A DNA stretch of 31,641 nucleotides, from assembly GCA_015257705.1 (NCBI GenBank), contig JABZJR010000003.1, positions 1-31,641 of the forward strand, read 5' to 3'. The stretch comes from Nanosynbacter sp. (GTDB taxonomy: Bacteria; Patescibacteriota; Saccharimonadia; Saccharimonadales; Saccharimonadaceae). Position numbers and translations under genes: made by a program. Under the pieces are notes generated by a model. The model saw only the letters and a program-made list of their open reading frames with translations, ran no database searches and was not told where the DNA came from. This document shows, piece after piece, positions 23,213 to 30,963 of this stretch (within the stretch, counting starts at the first letter, position 1; the number at the start of each line of letters is the position of its first letter).

Positions 23213-24907
23213 ATGTCAAACGGATCAGCAAAGCAAAAAGTAATCCAGAGCATCAAGGATGTAACTAATATTTTAGTGACGGTGAGTTCTAGCCCGTCAG
23301 TCGACGAATTGTCGGCGGCTTTGGGATTGACGATTTTCCTCAATAAACTAGGGAAGCACGCTACGGCTGTGTTTAGTGGTGACATTCCGCCAGCAATTAC
23401 GTTCTTGAATCCTGATAAGACGTTTGAGCAGACCGCAGATTCTTTACGTGATTTTATTATTGCTTTAGATAAAGAGAAGGCTGATCATTTACGCTATAAA
23501 GTTGTTGACGACGCCGTAAAGATTTTCATTACGCCATATCGTACGACAATTACCGATAAAGACTTGGAATTTTCACAGGGTGATTATAACGTTGAGCTAG
23601 TTCTGGCGCTAAATGTTGAAAATAGTGAAAGTATTGATACGGCTTTGACTGCGCACGGTAAGATTTTACATGACGCTACGGTTGCGGCTATAACAGCGGG
23701 CGACGTAAAGAGTGGTCTGGGTTCTGTTGATTGGCACGAATCTAATGCTAGTGGCGTGAGCGAAATGGTTGTGGAATTGCTTGATGACCTGAAAACGCCG
23801 AAGGTAACTCTGGACGAGCAGATGGCGACGGCTTTGCTTACAGGAATTGTGGCGGTAACCGAGAGGTTTAGTAATAGCAATACGTCATCAAAGGTTATGA
23901 CCACGGCGGCAGAACTTATGGCAGCTGGCGCGAATCAGCAATTGGTGGTTTCAAAGATCGCAGAGAGCGAAGTAGAGGACGAGCCACAGAAGATTGAAAA
24001 GATCGAAGAAAAATCTCCAGAAAAAGAGGAAGCTTCAGAGGATAAGACTGAAGAAGCGGAGAAAGATGAGGAAACTGTACACGCGGACGGAACTTTGTCG
24101 ATTAGTCACGAAAAGAAGGGCGATGTTGATGAAGTAGCTGAACAAACAGCGAAGGAAAAGCAAGAAGAATCTGCTAGGATTGCCGAAGAGAAATTGGCTA
24201 AAATTGAGCCGATAAAGGAGGAGCCGCAAGCCGAGGAAGAAAAGCCGAGTGAAAAAATAGTTTCAAAGGGCGAGCTTTCTTTTGAGGAAACTCCGCTGAT
24301 GGGTGGCACTCTGAATGCAACGACTACACAGGCTGCTGAAGATAAGATTAGGGAATTGGCTAGCGATCAAAATAAAACCATCTTAACGCACGGTAAATAT
24401 GTGGGTGATAATATGCCGTCGTTTGGCGATACTCCGTTAAATGCGGCTATGGGCGCGTCTGATGAACCGCCAAAGATTGATCCGTTTGCTACAACTAACG
24501 CCGCTGAGCAAAAATTGTCGACGATACCTGTTGCGCCGCAATCTGAAGAGTCGATTATTTCGGCAATTACCAACGACACAAATCAATTGAATAATCCAGT
24601 AGCGCCAGCTCCGAGTCAGCCGATTGCGCCAATTGAGCCATTAATAACAAATCCTGAGAATAGCATTCCAGGTTTCGATTTACCAATGCCACCAGCGATG
24701 CCAGATTTCGGCGCTTTGCCACCAATGCCGCCAGCGCCTACAGGTGTTGATGTAAATGGATTGCCACAGATTGCACCGCTAGGAGTGACTCCTGAGCCAG
24801 TAGCCGCTCCGCAAGCCCCAGCGCCTGCGCCGATCACTGCGATGCCAACTCAGCCAGCTCAAAACGCAGACTTCAATCCAGCACAATTCCACATCCCAGG
24901 ACAATAG
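23213..24907 (+). CDS. Degenerate DHH-family protein with long acidic and Pro-rich tail
   Basis: 564 aa. The first ~250 residues follow the fold of DHH phosphoesterases such as NrnA. A start NILVTVSSSPSVDELSAALG stands where NrnA has its NPDGDAIGS motif; GLGSVDWHESNASGVSEMV matches the ASS(T)E region; LLTGIVAVTERFSNSNTS matches TGIxxDTGxFxxSNT. The metal-binding Asp and the DHH triplet itself are replaced at each site (LHDATVAAI where a DHH triplet is expected), so nuclease activity is unlikely. Residues ~255-350 are Glu/Lys-rich and probably coiled or disordered; residues ~450-564 are Pro/Ala/Met-rich. No membrane segment. Role unknown; it could be a binding protein for nucleotides or a scaffold. 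truB follows after 3 nt. Confidence 0.7.
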   Translation: MSNGSAKQKVIQSIKDVTNILVTVSSSPSVDELSAALGLTIFLNKLGKHATAVFSGDIPPAITFLNPDKTFEQTADSLRDFIIALDKEKADHLRYKVVDDAVKIFITPYRTTITDKDLEFSQGDYNVELVLALNVENSESIDTALTAHGKILHDATVAAITAGDVKSGLGSVDWHESNASGVSEMVVELLDDLKTPKVTLDEQMATALLTGIVAVTERFSNSNTSSKVMTTAAELMAAGANQQLVVSKIAESEVEDEPQKIEKIEEKSPEKEEASEDKTEEAEKDEETVHADGTLSISHEKKGDVDEVAEQTAKEKQEESARIAEEKLAKIEPIKEEPQAEEEKPSEKIVSKGELSFEETPLMGGTLNATTTQAAEDKIRELASDQNKTILTHGKYVGDNMPSFGDTPLNAAMGASDEPPKIDPFATTNAAEQKLSTIPVAPQSEESIISAITNDTNQLNNPVAPAPSQPIAPIEPLITNPENSIPGFDLPMPPAMPDFGALPPMPPAPTGVDVNGLPQIAPLGVTPEPVAAPQAPAPAPITAMPTQPAQNADFNPAQFHIPGQ

Positions 24908-24910
24908 TTG

Positions 24911-25567
24911 ATGGACGAAGTGATTCTCATAGACAAACCTCAGGGAATGACTAGCTTTGGGGTGGTGGCGCGCTTGCGACGAGTTTTATCTAATCAGGCG
25001 GGAAAGAAGGTAAAGGTTGGTCACACGGGTACGCTTGATCCGTTTGCTACCGGGCTAATGATTATTGTGACTGGAAAGAAATGCCGCGAAGCTGAAACTT
25101 TCACTAAGTTAGATAAGTGGTATGAGGCAGAAATTATTCTGGGCAAGAATAGTTCGACGGGCGACCCAGAGGGTGAAATTGCCAATGTGTCTGATTATGA
25201 GCCGAGTTTGGAAGAAGTTCAGTGGGTAATCGGTCAATTTGTGGGAAAAATTGAGCAGACGCCGCCGATTTTTAGCGCAATAAAAATTAATGGTGAAAGA
25301 GCGTATAAATTGGCGCGCGAAGGTAAACAAGTCGAGATTCCTAAGCGCGTGATAGAAATTTACTCATTGGAACTATTGGCATACAAATACCCCAAATTAA
25401 AGATTAGAACTCATGTTTCAAGCGGAACCTATATTCGAACGTTAGCGGTCGATATTGGTGATAAATTGGGGACAGGTGCGTATTGTGAGAATTTGCGTCG
25501 TACGAAAATTGCCGACTATTCTATTGATCAGGCGAAGACTCTGGCGGACTTTGGAATTACTAGCTAA
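24911..25567 (+). CDS. truB: tRNA pseudouridine(55) synthase
   Basis: Isomerises U55 in the T-loop of tRNAs. 218 aa from the ATG at 24911; a TTG one codon earlier is less likely. The start DEVILIDKPQGMTSFGVV is typical, and the catalytic aspartate is in GHTGTLDPFATGLM. QTPPIFSAIKINGERAYKLA and VSSGTYIRTLAVDIG are further family motifs. The chain is shorter than in E. coli and ends without a PUA domain. It begins 3 nt after the stop of the DHH-like gene, with AGGA nine nt upstream, so it is cotranscribed. rpsO follows under its own promoter. Confidence 0.95.
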   Translation: MDEVILIDKPQGMTSFGVVARLRRVLSNQAGKKVKVGHTGTLDPFATGLMIIVTGKKCREAETFTKLDKWYEAEIILGKNSSTGDPEGEIANVSDYEPSLEEVQWVIGQFVGKIEQTPPIFSAIKINGERAYKLAREGKQVEIPKRVIEIYSLELLAYKYPKLKIRTHVSSGTYIRTLAVDIGDKLGTGAYCENLRRTKIADYSIDQAKTLADFGITS

Positions 25568-25596
25568 TTGCAAAAAACAGAGAAGCTTGGTATAAT
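25568..25596 (+). promoter_or_regulatory. Promoter of rpsO
   Basis: TTGCAA (25568-25573), 17 bp, TATAAT (25591-25596) with TGG immediately before the -10. The ATG at 25606 is 9 nt after the -10, so the leader is about three bases. Confidence 0.75.
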
Positions 25597-25605
25597 TACA
25601 GAGCT

Positions 25606-25872
25606 ATGATTAGCAAAGAAAATAAAGCGAAAGCAATTGCTTTGACTCAGGTCAATAAAAACGACGTCGGTAGCCCACAGGCTCAGGTGTCAGTTTTGAC
25701 GGCTCGTATCAAAGAAGTCACGGAGCATTTGAAGGCGAATAAGCACGACTTCATGGCTCGTCGCGGCTTGATCCAAATGGTTGGTAAGCGCAAGCGTTTG
25801 CTGAAATATTTGGAGCGAACTGATTTTGAGAGTTACAAAGCAGTTGTTGCCAAGTTAGGTTTGCGTAAATAA
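25606..25872 (+). CDS. rpsO: 30S ribosomal protein S15
   Basis: Primary 16S rRNA-binding protein of the small subunit, 88 aa, standard length. NDVGSPQAQVSVLTARI and ANKHDFMARRGLIQMVGKRK are the family hallmarks, the latter with the rRNA-contacting His-Asp and Arg/Lys set; it ends LERTDFESYKAVVAKLGLRK. truB-rpsO order is common in bacteria. A strong terminator follows. Confidence 0.97.
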   Translation: MISKENKAKAIALTQVNKNDVGSPQAQVSVLTARIKEVTEHLKANKHDFMARRGLIQMVGKRKRLLKYLERTDFESYKAVVAKLGLRK

Positions 25873-25891
25873 TTTACGTTAAAAACTGCTT

Positions 25892-25923
25892 AAATCCCCT
25901 TTGACGAAAAGGGGATTTTTGTT
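25892..25923. terminator. Intrinsic terminator after rpsO
   Basis: AAATCCCCTTT (25892-25902) pairs with AAAGGGGATTT (25908-25918) around a 5-nt loop, followed by a T-rich run with one G. It also sits just past the stop of the convergent sortase gene. Confidence 0.88.
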
Positions 25924-25930
25924 GTTCTGG

Positions 25931-26539
25931 CTATTTTTTCAATTTGGCGATAATCACATCTCGTCCGTCATTTGCGCCACCCAAAGTGCAGGAATAAAGA
26001 GTTAATTGCGGCTGATCTGTGCGTTGTTCGATTTCCACGGCGTCTGGTTTAACGCTTTGTTTTTCGATGATGACGTAATTGTAACGCACGCCGTTATAGT
26101 CAATGATAATTTCATCGCCGACAGTCAATTTATCGATATTATAAAAAGGCGATTTTCTGAGTGTTTGCTGAGGAGTTAGTCCCATAATAAAACGGTGCGC
26201 AGATAAGACAAAATTACCGCCATCTTTTGGGTTGCCGTTTTCTGGTTTACGCCACCATGCACCATATTCCATTGTTTCGGCGCCGCCAGTACTATAAGGC
26301 AGATTTATGTCGATTTTCGGTATGTAAAGTCGATTTTCGGTAATTTTATTCTCAGTTTTAGTGATAAGCTGAGTGGTGTGGTTGTCTTTTGGATTGATGT
26401 TTTGTGACAAAATGAGGGGCGTGCCGATGAGAGCAAGCAAATAAACTCCACCAAGAATCATTAAGATTGCGATTATAGTTAAGATATAGCTTTTCCAACT
26501 TTTCTGGCGATTTTTTACTGAATCTAGCTGAAGTGACAT
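25931..26539 (-). CDS. Sortase family transpeptidase
   Basis: Membrane-bound cysteine transpeptidase that attaches proteins to the cell wall or joins pilin subunits. 202 aa. One N-terminal transmembrane helix (about 18-40) is followed by the sortase barrel. Catalytic His115 is in VLSAHRF, Cys184 in LTLYSCTLGG, and Arg193 in NDGRDVIIAK. The Cys motif TLYSC differs from the common TLxTC by Ser for Thr. It resembles class D/E-type sortases more than class A or B, but I would not fix the class. No LPxTG-type substrate was seen in the window. It is leaderless: TATAAT ends 6 nt before the ATG. Confidence 0.9.
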   Translation of the reverse strand: MSLQLDSVKNRQKSWKSYILTIIAILMILGGVYLLALIGTPLILSQNINPKDNHTTQLITKTENKITENRLYIPKIDINLPYSTGGAETMEYGAWWRKPENGNPKDGGNFVLSAHRFIMGLTPQQTLRKSPFYNIDKLTVGDEIIIDYNGVRYNYVIIEKQSVKPDAVEIEQRTDQPQLTLYSCTLGGANDGRDVIIAKLKK

Positions 26540-26545
26540 GAATAA

Positions 26546-26554
26546 ATTATAGCA
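26546..26554 (-). promoter_or_regulatory. Extended -10 promoter of the sortase gene, leaderless
   Basis: On the minus strand TG-C-TATAAT, the hexamer at 26546-26551, ends exactly 6 nt before the ATG (26537-26539). Confidence 0.65.
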
Positions 26555-26618
26555 TATTCATCTGTTAATAAGGTTATGTTAAGTGCGCTTGCGGCTGGCG
26601 TTTGGGTTGAGGTTTTAG

Positions 26619-26624
26619 TATAAT
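26619..26624 (+). promoter_or_regulatory. -10 box and structured leader of pnp
   Basis: TATAAT at 26619-26624 without a clear -35. The resulting leader of about 90 nt is the longest in the window. Within it GCAATTT (26632-26638) can pair with AAATTGC (26670-26676), and GTAAC with GTTAC further out, so a stem-loop is possible. Confidence 0.45.
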
Positions 26625-26720
26625 ATAAGGAGCAATTTGTAACGCGGAAGTGATAGAGATGAGACGACTAAATTGCCAAGTAATTTCATCCCTGTTACTA
26701 CCGCAAGAAAGGAGCTCTTT

Positions 26721-28838
26721 ATGAGTATTATCAATCCAAGCGGCAAGGAGATTTTTAGTGTTACCACTGATTTTTGTGGTCGGCCGCTGACTTTAGAGGT
26801 GAATCGCGTCGGCTTTAGGACGACTGGTAGTGTTTTGGTGCGCTATGGTGACACTGTAGTTTTGGGTAGCGCTCAAGTTAGTCCGCGTCCAGTGCAATTG
26901 GATTATTTTCCATTGTCGATTGATTATGAAGAAAAATTTTATGCAGCGGGTAAGATTTCTGGCAGCCGATTTATTAAGCGCGAAGGTCGCCCGAGCGATG
27001 AAGCCGTGTTGATTGGTCGATTGATTGATCGTCCGATTCGTCCGCTTTTCCCGAAGGGTTATCGACAGGAAATCCAAGTAGTCGCGACTGTTTTGAGTAT
27101 GGATCCGAGTTTCCGTCCAGATGTGATTGCGATGATCGCTGCGTCTAGTGCGCTAATGTTAACCGGTACGCCGTTTGACGGTCCAGTGGCTGGTTTGCGT
27201 GTGGGTCGAGTGAATGGCGAATTTAAGGCGTTTTTGACTCCGGAAGAGCGCGAAAAGTCGGATCTTGATTTGGTTGTGGCTGGTATTGAAAGTGGTATAA
27301 CAATGGTCGAGGCTGGCGCTAAAGAAGTTTCGGAGGACGTTATTGTTGATGCGATGGCGTGGGCCCACCAGATGATGCAGCCAGCAATTGCCCTGCAACG
27401 CGAATTGGCGGAAAAAGTTGCGCCAGCACAGCAGGAATATGATCTAATTTTGCCAGATGAATCAATTCAGCAGACAGTCGATGCTTGGGCTGATGGAAAA
27501 TTTGGCGAAAAAATTCGTCGACCATATCCAGAGCGCAATGAGATGATTAGCGAAATTCGCGCTGAATTTCATGAAGCAATGGCAGAAAAATTAGGACTGG
27601 ACGAGGAAGAATATAGCGAAGTTCGTGGCGATTATGACGAAGCGTTTACTTTGGCTTTACATAAAGATGTTCGTCGGGGAATTGTCACTGAGCGAGTTCG
27701 TCCTGATGGTCGACAATTGACCGAGATTCGTCCTCTCAGTTCGGAAGTTGGATTCTTGCCGCGCGCTCACGGTTCCAGCTTGTTTACGCGTGGTGTGACC
27801 CAGGGAATGAATATTGTGACTTTGGCGCCGCTTAGTTATTCGCAATTGATTGACACTATGGAAATTACTGACGGTGAGCGACGTTATATGCATCATTACA
27901 ATGCGCCGGGCTATACGGTTGGCGAAGTTAAGCGAATGGGCAGTCCAGGTCGACGTGAAATTGGTCACGGATACTTGGCGGAACGTGCCTTGCTTCCAGT
28001 TTTGCCAACTGAAGAGGATTTTCCATACGCTATTCGCTCAGTGACTGAGATTATGAGTCAGAACGGTTCGACTTCGATGGCGGCGACTTGCTCTAGCTGT
28101 TTGGCGTTGATGGATGCTGGCGTGCCAATTTCGGCTCCAGTGAGTGGAATTGCGATGGGATTGATGATGGACGGCGATACTCCGTATGTATTGAGCGATA
28201 TTGCTGATGCTGAGGATTTTGCTGGTGATATGGACTTTAAGGTGACTGGAACTTCAAAGGGTATCACAGCTCTTCAAATGGATATGAAGGTTCATGGTTT
28301 GCCAGTGGCGGTATTGCGTCAGGCAATTGAGCAGAGTAAGGCGGGGCGTGCGCACATTTTGGAACATATGCTTAGTGTGCTTCCAGGGCCTCGTGAATCG
28401 CTTAGTCCATATGCGCCACGAATTGAGAAGATTAAGATTGACCCGTATAAGATTGGCGTGATTATTGGTAAGGGCGGCGAGACGATCAATAAGATTACTT
28501 CGGAAACTGGTGCTGAGATTGATATTAAGGAAGACGGTTTGATTACTGTAGCTAGCCCGGACGGCGCGTCGATTGAAAAGGCTATGAACTGGATTAAGGG
28601 TCTAGTTGAGGAGCCAGAAGTTGGCAAGATTTACGAGGGTAAAGTTGTCGGCATTAAAGATTTTGGCGCGTTTGTGAATATACTTCCTGGCGTTGACGGA
28701 ATGGTTCATATTTCGAAATTGGCAGAACATCGAGTTGAAAAAGTGACTGATGTCGTGAAAGAAGGGCAAACTGTTCGCGTGAAAATTACTGGAATTGATG
28801 AGCGCGGTAAGATTAATTTGACGATGATTGGTTTATAA
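26721..28838 (+). CDS. pnp: Polyribonucleotide nucleotidyltransferase (PNPase)
   Basis: Phosphorolytic 3'-5' exoribonuclease of mRNA decay; trimer. The ATG at 26721 is used because AAAGGAG (26708-26714) is 6 nt upstream; an in-frame start at 26673 lacks a site and lies in the leader. 705 aa. First RNase PH domain (about 5-220, with SGSRFIKREGRPSDEAVL), helical linker, second RNase PH domain with the active-site region LPRAHGSSLFTRGVTQ, then the KH domain IGVIIGKGGETINKITSETG and the S1 domain GKVVGIKDFGAFVNILPGVD. It ends soon after S1 without a tail. It acts with orn in this window on RNA turnover. Confidence 0.98.
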   Translation: MSIINPSGKEIFSVTTDFCGRPLTLEVNRVGFRTTGSVLVRYGDTVVLGSAQVSPRPVQLDYFPLSIDYEEKFYAAGKISGSRFIKREGRPSDEAVLIGRLIDRPIRPLFPKGYRQEIQVVATVLSMDPSFRPDVIAMIAASSALMLTGTPFDGPVAGLRVGRVNGEFKAFLTPEEREKSDLDLVVAGIESGITMVEAGAKEVSEDVIVDAMAWAHQMMQPAIALQRELAEKVAPAQQEYDLILPDESIQQTVDAWADGKFGEKIRRPYPERNEMISEIRAEFHEAMAEKLGLDEEEYSEVRGDYDEAFTLALHKDVRRGIVTERVRPDGRQLTEIRPLSSEVGFLPRAHGSSLFTRGVTQGMNIVTLAPLSYSQLIDTMEITDGERRYMHHYNAPGYTVGEVKRMGSPGRREIGHGYLAERALLPVLPTEEDFPYAIRSVTEIMSQNGSTSMAATCSSCLALMDAGVPISAPVSGIAMGLMMDGDTPYVLSDIADAEDFAGDMDFKVTGTSKGITALQMDMKVHGLPVAVLRQAIEQSKAGRAHILEHMLSVLPGPRESLSPYAPRIEKIKIDPYKIGVIIGKGGETINKITSETGAEIDIKEDGLITVASPDGASIEKAMNWIKGLVEEPEVGKIYEGKVVGIKDFGAFVNILPGVDGMVHISKLAEHRVEKVTDVVKEGQTVRVKITGIDERGKINLTMIGL

Positions 28839-28847
28839 ATATATAAT
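28818..28847 (+). promoter_or_regulatory. Promoter inside the pnp 3' end
   Basis: TTGACG (28818-28823), 18 bp, TATAAT (28842-28847), serving the gene at 28878, whose Shine-Dalgarno AGGAGG lies at 28865-28870. Confidence 0.65.
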
Positions 28848-28877
28848 AGCGAAAGCGTAATTTTAGGAGGAAATTTT

Positions 28878-29801
28878 ATGGACAATAGTAATAATAACAA
28901 GCCTCAAGTGCCGCCTCAGCCACAATTCCAGCAGGCTCCACAACAACCTCAGGTTCAGCAGCCTCAGCCACAACAACAATTCCCACAACAGCCAGTTATG
29001 GGAACTCCATACCAAATGCCACCAAAAAAGAAAATGAGCAAAGGTGCCATGTGGGGAATCGTAGGCGGAATAATTGGACTAGTCGTAATTATCGTTGGCG
29101 TAGTCCTAGCTGTCTTGTTATTGGGCGGTCCAAGCAAGGCGGATTATAAAGCTGCTGGAGAAAAGTTAAACGAGACAATTGAAATTTATAATAAAGCTTC
29201 GACGTCACTTTCGTATATTTCTACCTCAGAAACTGAGACTTCATTGAAATCCAATCGTGATAAGCTCGCTAAGACAAAGAGCGAAATTAACGACAGATTG
29301 ACCGAGATAGGTAAAATGAAGGCTGTCACTGGTGACAAAGAGGTTCGCGAAAAGTATGATGCTCTGAAGAATAAACTAGAAAAGTTCAATACGGCCGTAG
29401 ATGCCTTTGAAGAAGTATACGAGAAGATTATGCCGGTGATAATTGAATTTTCTGACGGCAGGAACAGCTCTAACTTTTCTAGCGTAGAAAGCACAATTAG
29501 GAAAGCTCGACAGAATCTTAAGAATGTTGACGCTAAGAATGAAACTAATAAAAAGTTTATTAGAGATTTTACTGCCAAGCTAGAAAAAATCGAAGAAATG
29601 CTGCCGAAGGTTGCGGAGATGAAGGCTGACTATAAAAAGTATAATTCCAACTATATGAGTGAATTTTATGACAGTCTTACCGCGATTCAGAAGCCTATTA
29701 ATGAATGGACATCGGGAATACAGAAGCTGGCAGAAGAGGGTGAAATTCGCGATGAATTAAATGACCTAGGAACTGTATTGGCAGATAAGGTAAATAAATA
29801 G
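28878..29801 (+). CDS. P/Q-rich, single-pass membrane protein with helical outer domain
   Basis: 307 aa, not a recognised family. Residues 8-50 are a Pro/Gln-rich low-complexity cytoplasmic segment, followed by a basic KKKMSK stop-type cluster and one transmembrane helix at 58-83 (WGIVGGIIGLVVIIVGVVLA). The rest (about 85-307) is a charged, mostly helical outer domain with coiled-coil character (KTKSEINDRLTEIGKMK; KYDALKNKLEKFNTAVDAFE). The ribosome binding site is TAGGAGGAAA. The arrangement is like the gene at 12412-13023. A terminator follows closely, so this is a single-gene unit. Likely envelope or surface protein; function unknown. Confidence 0.75.
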   Translation: MDNSNNNKPQVPPQPQFQQAPQQPQVQQPQPQQQFPQQPVMGTPYQMPPKKKMSKGAMWGIVGGIIGLVVIIVGVVLAVLLLGGPSKADYKAAGEKLNETIEIYNKASTSLSYISTSETETSLKSNRDKLAKTKSEINDRLTEIGKMKAVTGDKEVREKYDALKNKLEKFNTAVDAFEEVYEKIMPVIIEFSDGRNSSNFSSVESTIRKARQNLKNVDAKNETNKKFIRDFTAKLEKIEEMLPKVAEMKADYKKYNSNYMSEFYDSLTAIQKPINEWTSGIQKLAEEGEIRDELNDLGTVLADKVNK

Positions 29802-29820
29802 TTCTACTAAATATCAGAAG

Positions 29821-29847
29821 CGCCTCGTTTCTTACGGGGCGTTTTTT
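29821..29847 (+). terminator. Intrinsic terminator
   Basis: CGCCTCG (29821-29827) pairs with CGGGGCG (29835-29841) with one G-T wobble around a 7-nt loop, followed by TTTTTT. The last T is also the first base of the next promoter's TG element. Confidence 0.88.
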
Positions 29848-29855
29848 GATAGAAT
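29847..29855 (+). promoter_or_regulatory. Extended -10 promoter of the uracil-DNA glycosylase gene, leaderless
   Basis: TG-A-TAGAAT, the hexamer at 29850-29855, ends exactly 6 nt before the ATG at 29862. It abuts the T-tract of the preceding terminator. Confidence 0.6.
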
Positions 29856-29861
29856 AAATAT

Positions 29862-30443
29862 ATGGACAAGCAGACTAAATTGGATGTGTTGGCGGAAGAA
29901 ATTGTAAAAGAGAAGGTTTGCTCGGATTTGGCGGATCAGGCGACGCAGCTTGTTATGGGCGATGGAAATCCTGATGCTGATATCGTTTTTATTGGCGAGG
30001 CGCCGGGGAAGAATGAAGATTTGCAGGGCAAGCCGTTCGTTGGCGCTGCGGGAAAATTCCTTGATGAAATGCTGAAGTCTGCCAATTTACAACGATCAGA
30101 TGTATATATTACCAACATTGTTAAATATCGTCCACCGAATAATCGCGACCCATTGCCAGAGGAAAAGCGACAATTTTGGCCATATTTACTCAGGCAATTA
30201 GAAATCATTCAGCCAAAGGCCATTTTGACTTTAGGGCGGCACAGCGGCGGCGGATTTATTCCAGGGTTGCAGATCAGTAAAGAACACGGTCGTCCACGTA
30301 AAGTGCGTCTGCATGAGCTTGAATTCGTAGTGATTCCGTTATATCATCCGGCGGCTGCGCTTTATAACGGCGGTATGCGTCAGACTTTAATTGACGATTT
30401 TATTCAGGCTGTGGAATTTGTGAAGAAGAACGGCGACGCTTAA
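29862..30443 (+). CDS. Family 4 uracil-DNA glycosylase, Fe-S ligands mostly lost
   Basis: Removes uracil from DNA to start base excision repair. 193 aa. Motifs are GEAPGKNEDLQGKPFVGAAG (residues 45-64), the TNIVKYRPPNNRDPLPEE segment, LTLGRHS and HPAAALYNG. Family 4 enzymes have four cysteines holding a 4Fe-4S cluster, normally CxxC near the start, one in VKCRPP and one about 16 residues later. Here only Cys20 remains; the second is Leu23, the third Tyr89 and the fourth Phe105, so a cluster cannot form. The rest of the active site appears intact. Leaderless start at 29862. Confidence 0.9.
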   Translation: MDKQTKLDVLAEEIVKEKVCSDLADQATQLVMGDGNPDADIVFIGEAPGKNEDLQGKPFVGAAGKFLDEMLKSANLQRSDVYITNIVKYRPPNNRDPLPEEKRQFWPYLLRQLEIIQPKAILTLGRHSGGGFIPGLQISKEHGRPRKVRLHELEFVVIPLYHPAAALYNGGMRQTLIDDFIQAVEFVKKNGDA

Positions 30444-30456
30444 TTAGACTATTTTC

Positions 30457-30485
30457 TTGCAAAAGTTTCCTAGACGTAGTATAGT
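30457..30485 (+). promoter_or_regulatory. Promoter of the Rrf2-type gene
   Basis: TTGCAA (30457-30462), 17 bp, TATAGT (30480-30485), just after the uracil-DNA glycosylase stop. Confidence 0.65.
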
Positions 30486-30493
30486 GGATAGTC

Positions 30494-30508
30494 GATATCT
30501 ATTATATC
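30494..30508. promoter_or_regulatory. Inverted repeat, candidate operator
   Basis: GATAT-CTATT-ATATC is a perfect 5-bp inverted repeat with a 5-nt centre, right after the predicted transcription start of the regulator gene. Position suits autoregulation by the Rrf2-type protein. Short AT-rich repeats also occur by chance. Confidence 0.4.
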
Positions 30509-30528
30509 TAAGTCGAGAAAGGATTTGT

Positions 30529-30963
30529 ATGAGATTATCGGGAGCTGTTGAACAAGCGTGTTGCATTATGGCGATTCTGGCGGATCCGAAAAGGACGACG
30601 CCGGTAACTAATGATGCGCTGGCGGAAAAGATGCTGGTTTCGCCGACGTACTTGAAGAAAATTAGTCGGAAATTGGTAATAGCAAAGCTAATCACTTCAA
30701 CGCAGGGAACTGGCGGTGGATTTATTTTAGCGAGAAAAATGAACGAAGTTACGTTGCATGATGTTGTCCTTGCAATTGAAGGAGAATCGCCATTTTTTCA
30801 ACCTCAGGGAATTGTTGAGAGAGTTTTTCAATCACGTCCTCGCCAGGTGGAAATTGGCATGAATATGATAGAAAAGGTTTTTTCTGAAGCGCAGGAAAAG
30901 TGGAGTGAATATTTGAAAACTGTGACGCTGGAAGATGTCGCAAAGGAGGTCGCACATGATTAA
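30529..30963 (+). CDS. Rrf2-family transcriptional regulator without cluster cysteines
   Basis: A winged-helix DNA-binding protein of 144 aa. The start MRLSGAVEQACCIMAILAD, the helix-turn-helix NDALAEKMLVSPTYLKKISR and the wing GTGGGFILARKMNEVTLHDV fit the Rrf2 pattern; the next helix holds VVLAIEGESPFF. The three cysteines that bind Fe-S in IscR and NsrR-like members are absent (region GIVERVFQSRPRQVEIGMNM), so it senses something else or acts without a cofactor. The ATG at 30529 is preceded by AAAGGA. Its last codons contain the strong ribosome binding site and the overlapping start of the membrane protein gene, its probable target. Confidence 0.88.
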   Translation: MRLSGAVEQACCIMAILADPKRTTPVTNDALAEKMLVSPTYLKKISRKLVIAKLITSTQGTGGGFILARKMNEVTLHDVVLAIEGESPFFQPQGIVERVFQSRPRQVEIGMNMIEKVFSEAQEKWSEYLKTVTLEDVAKEVAHD

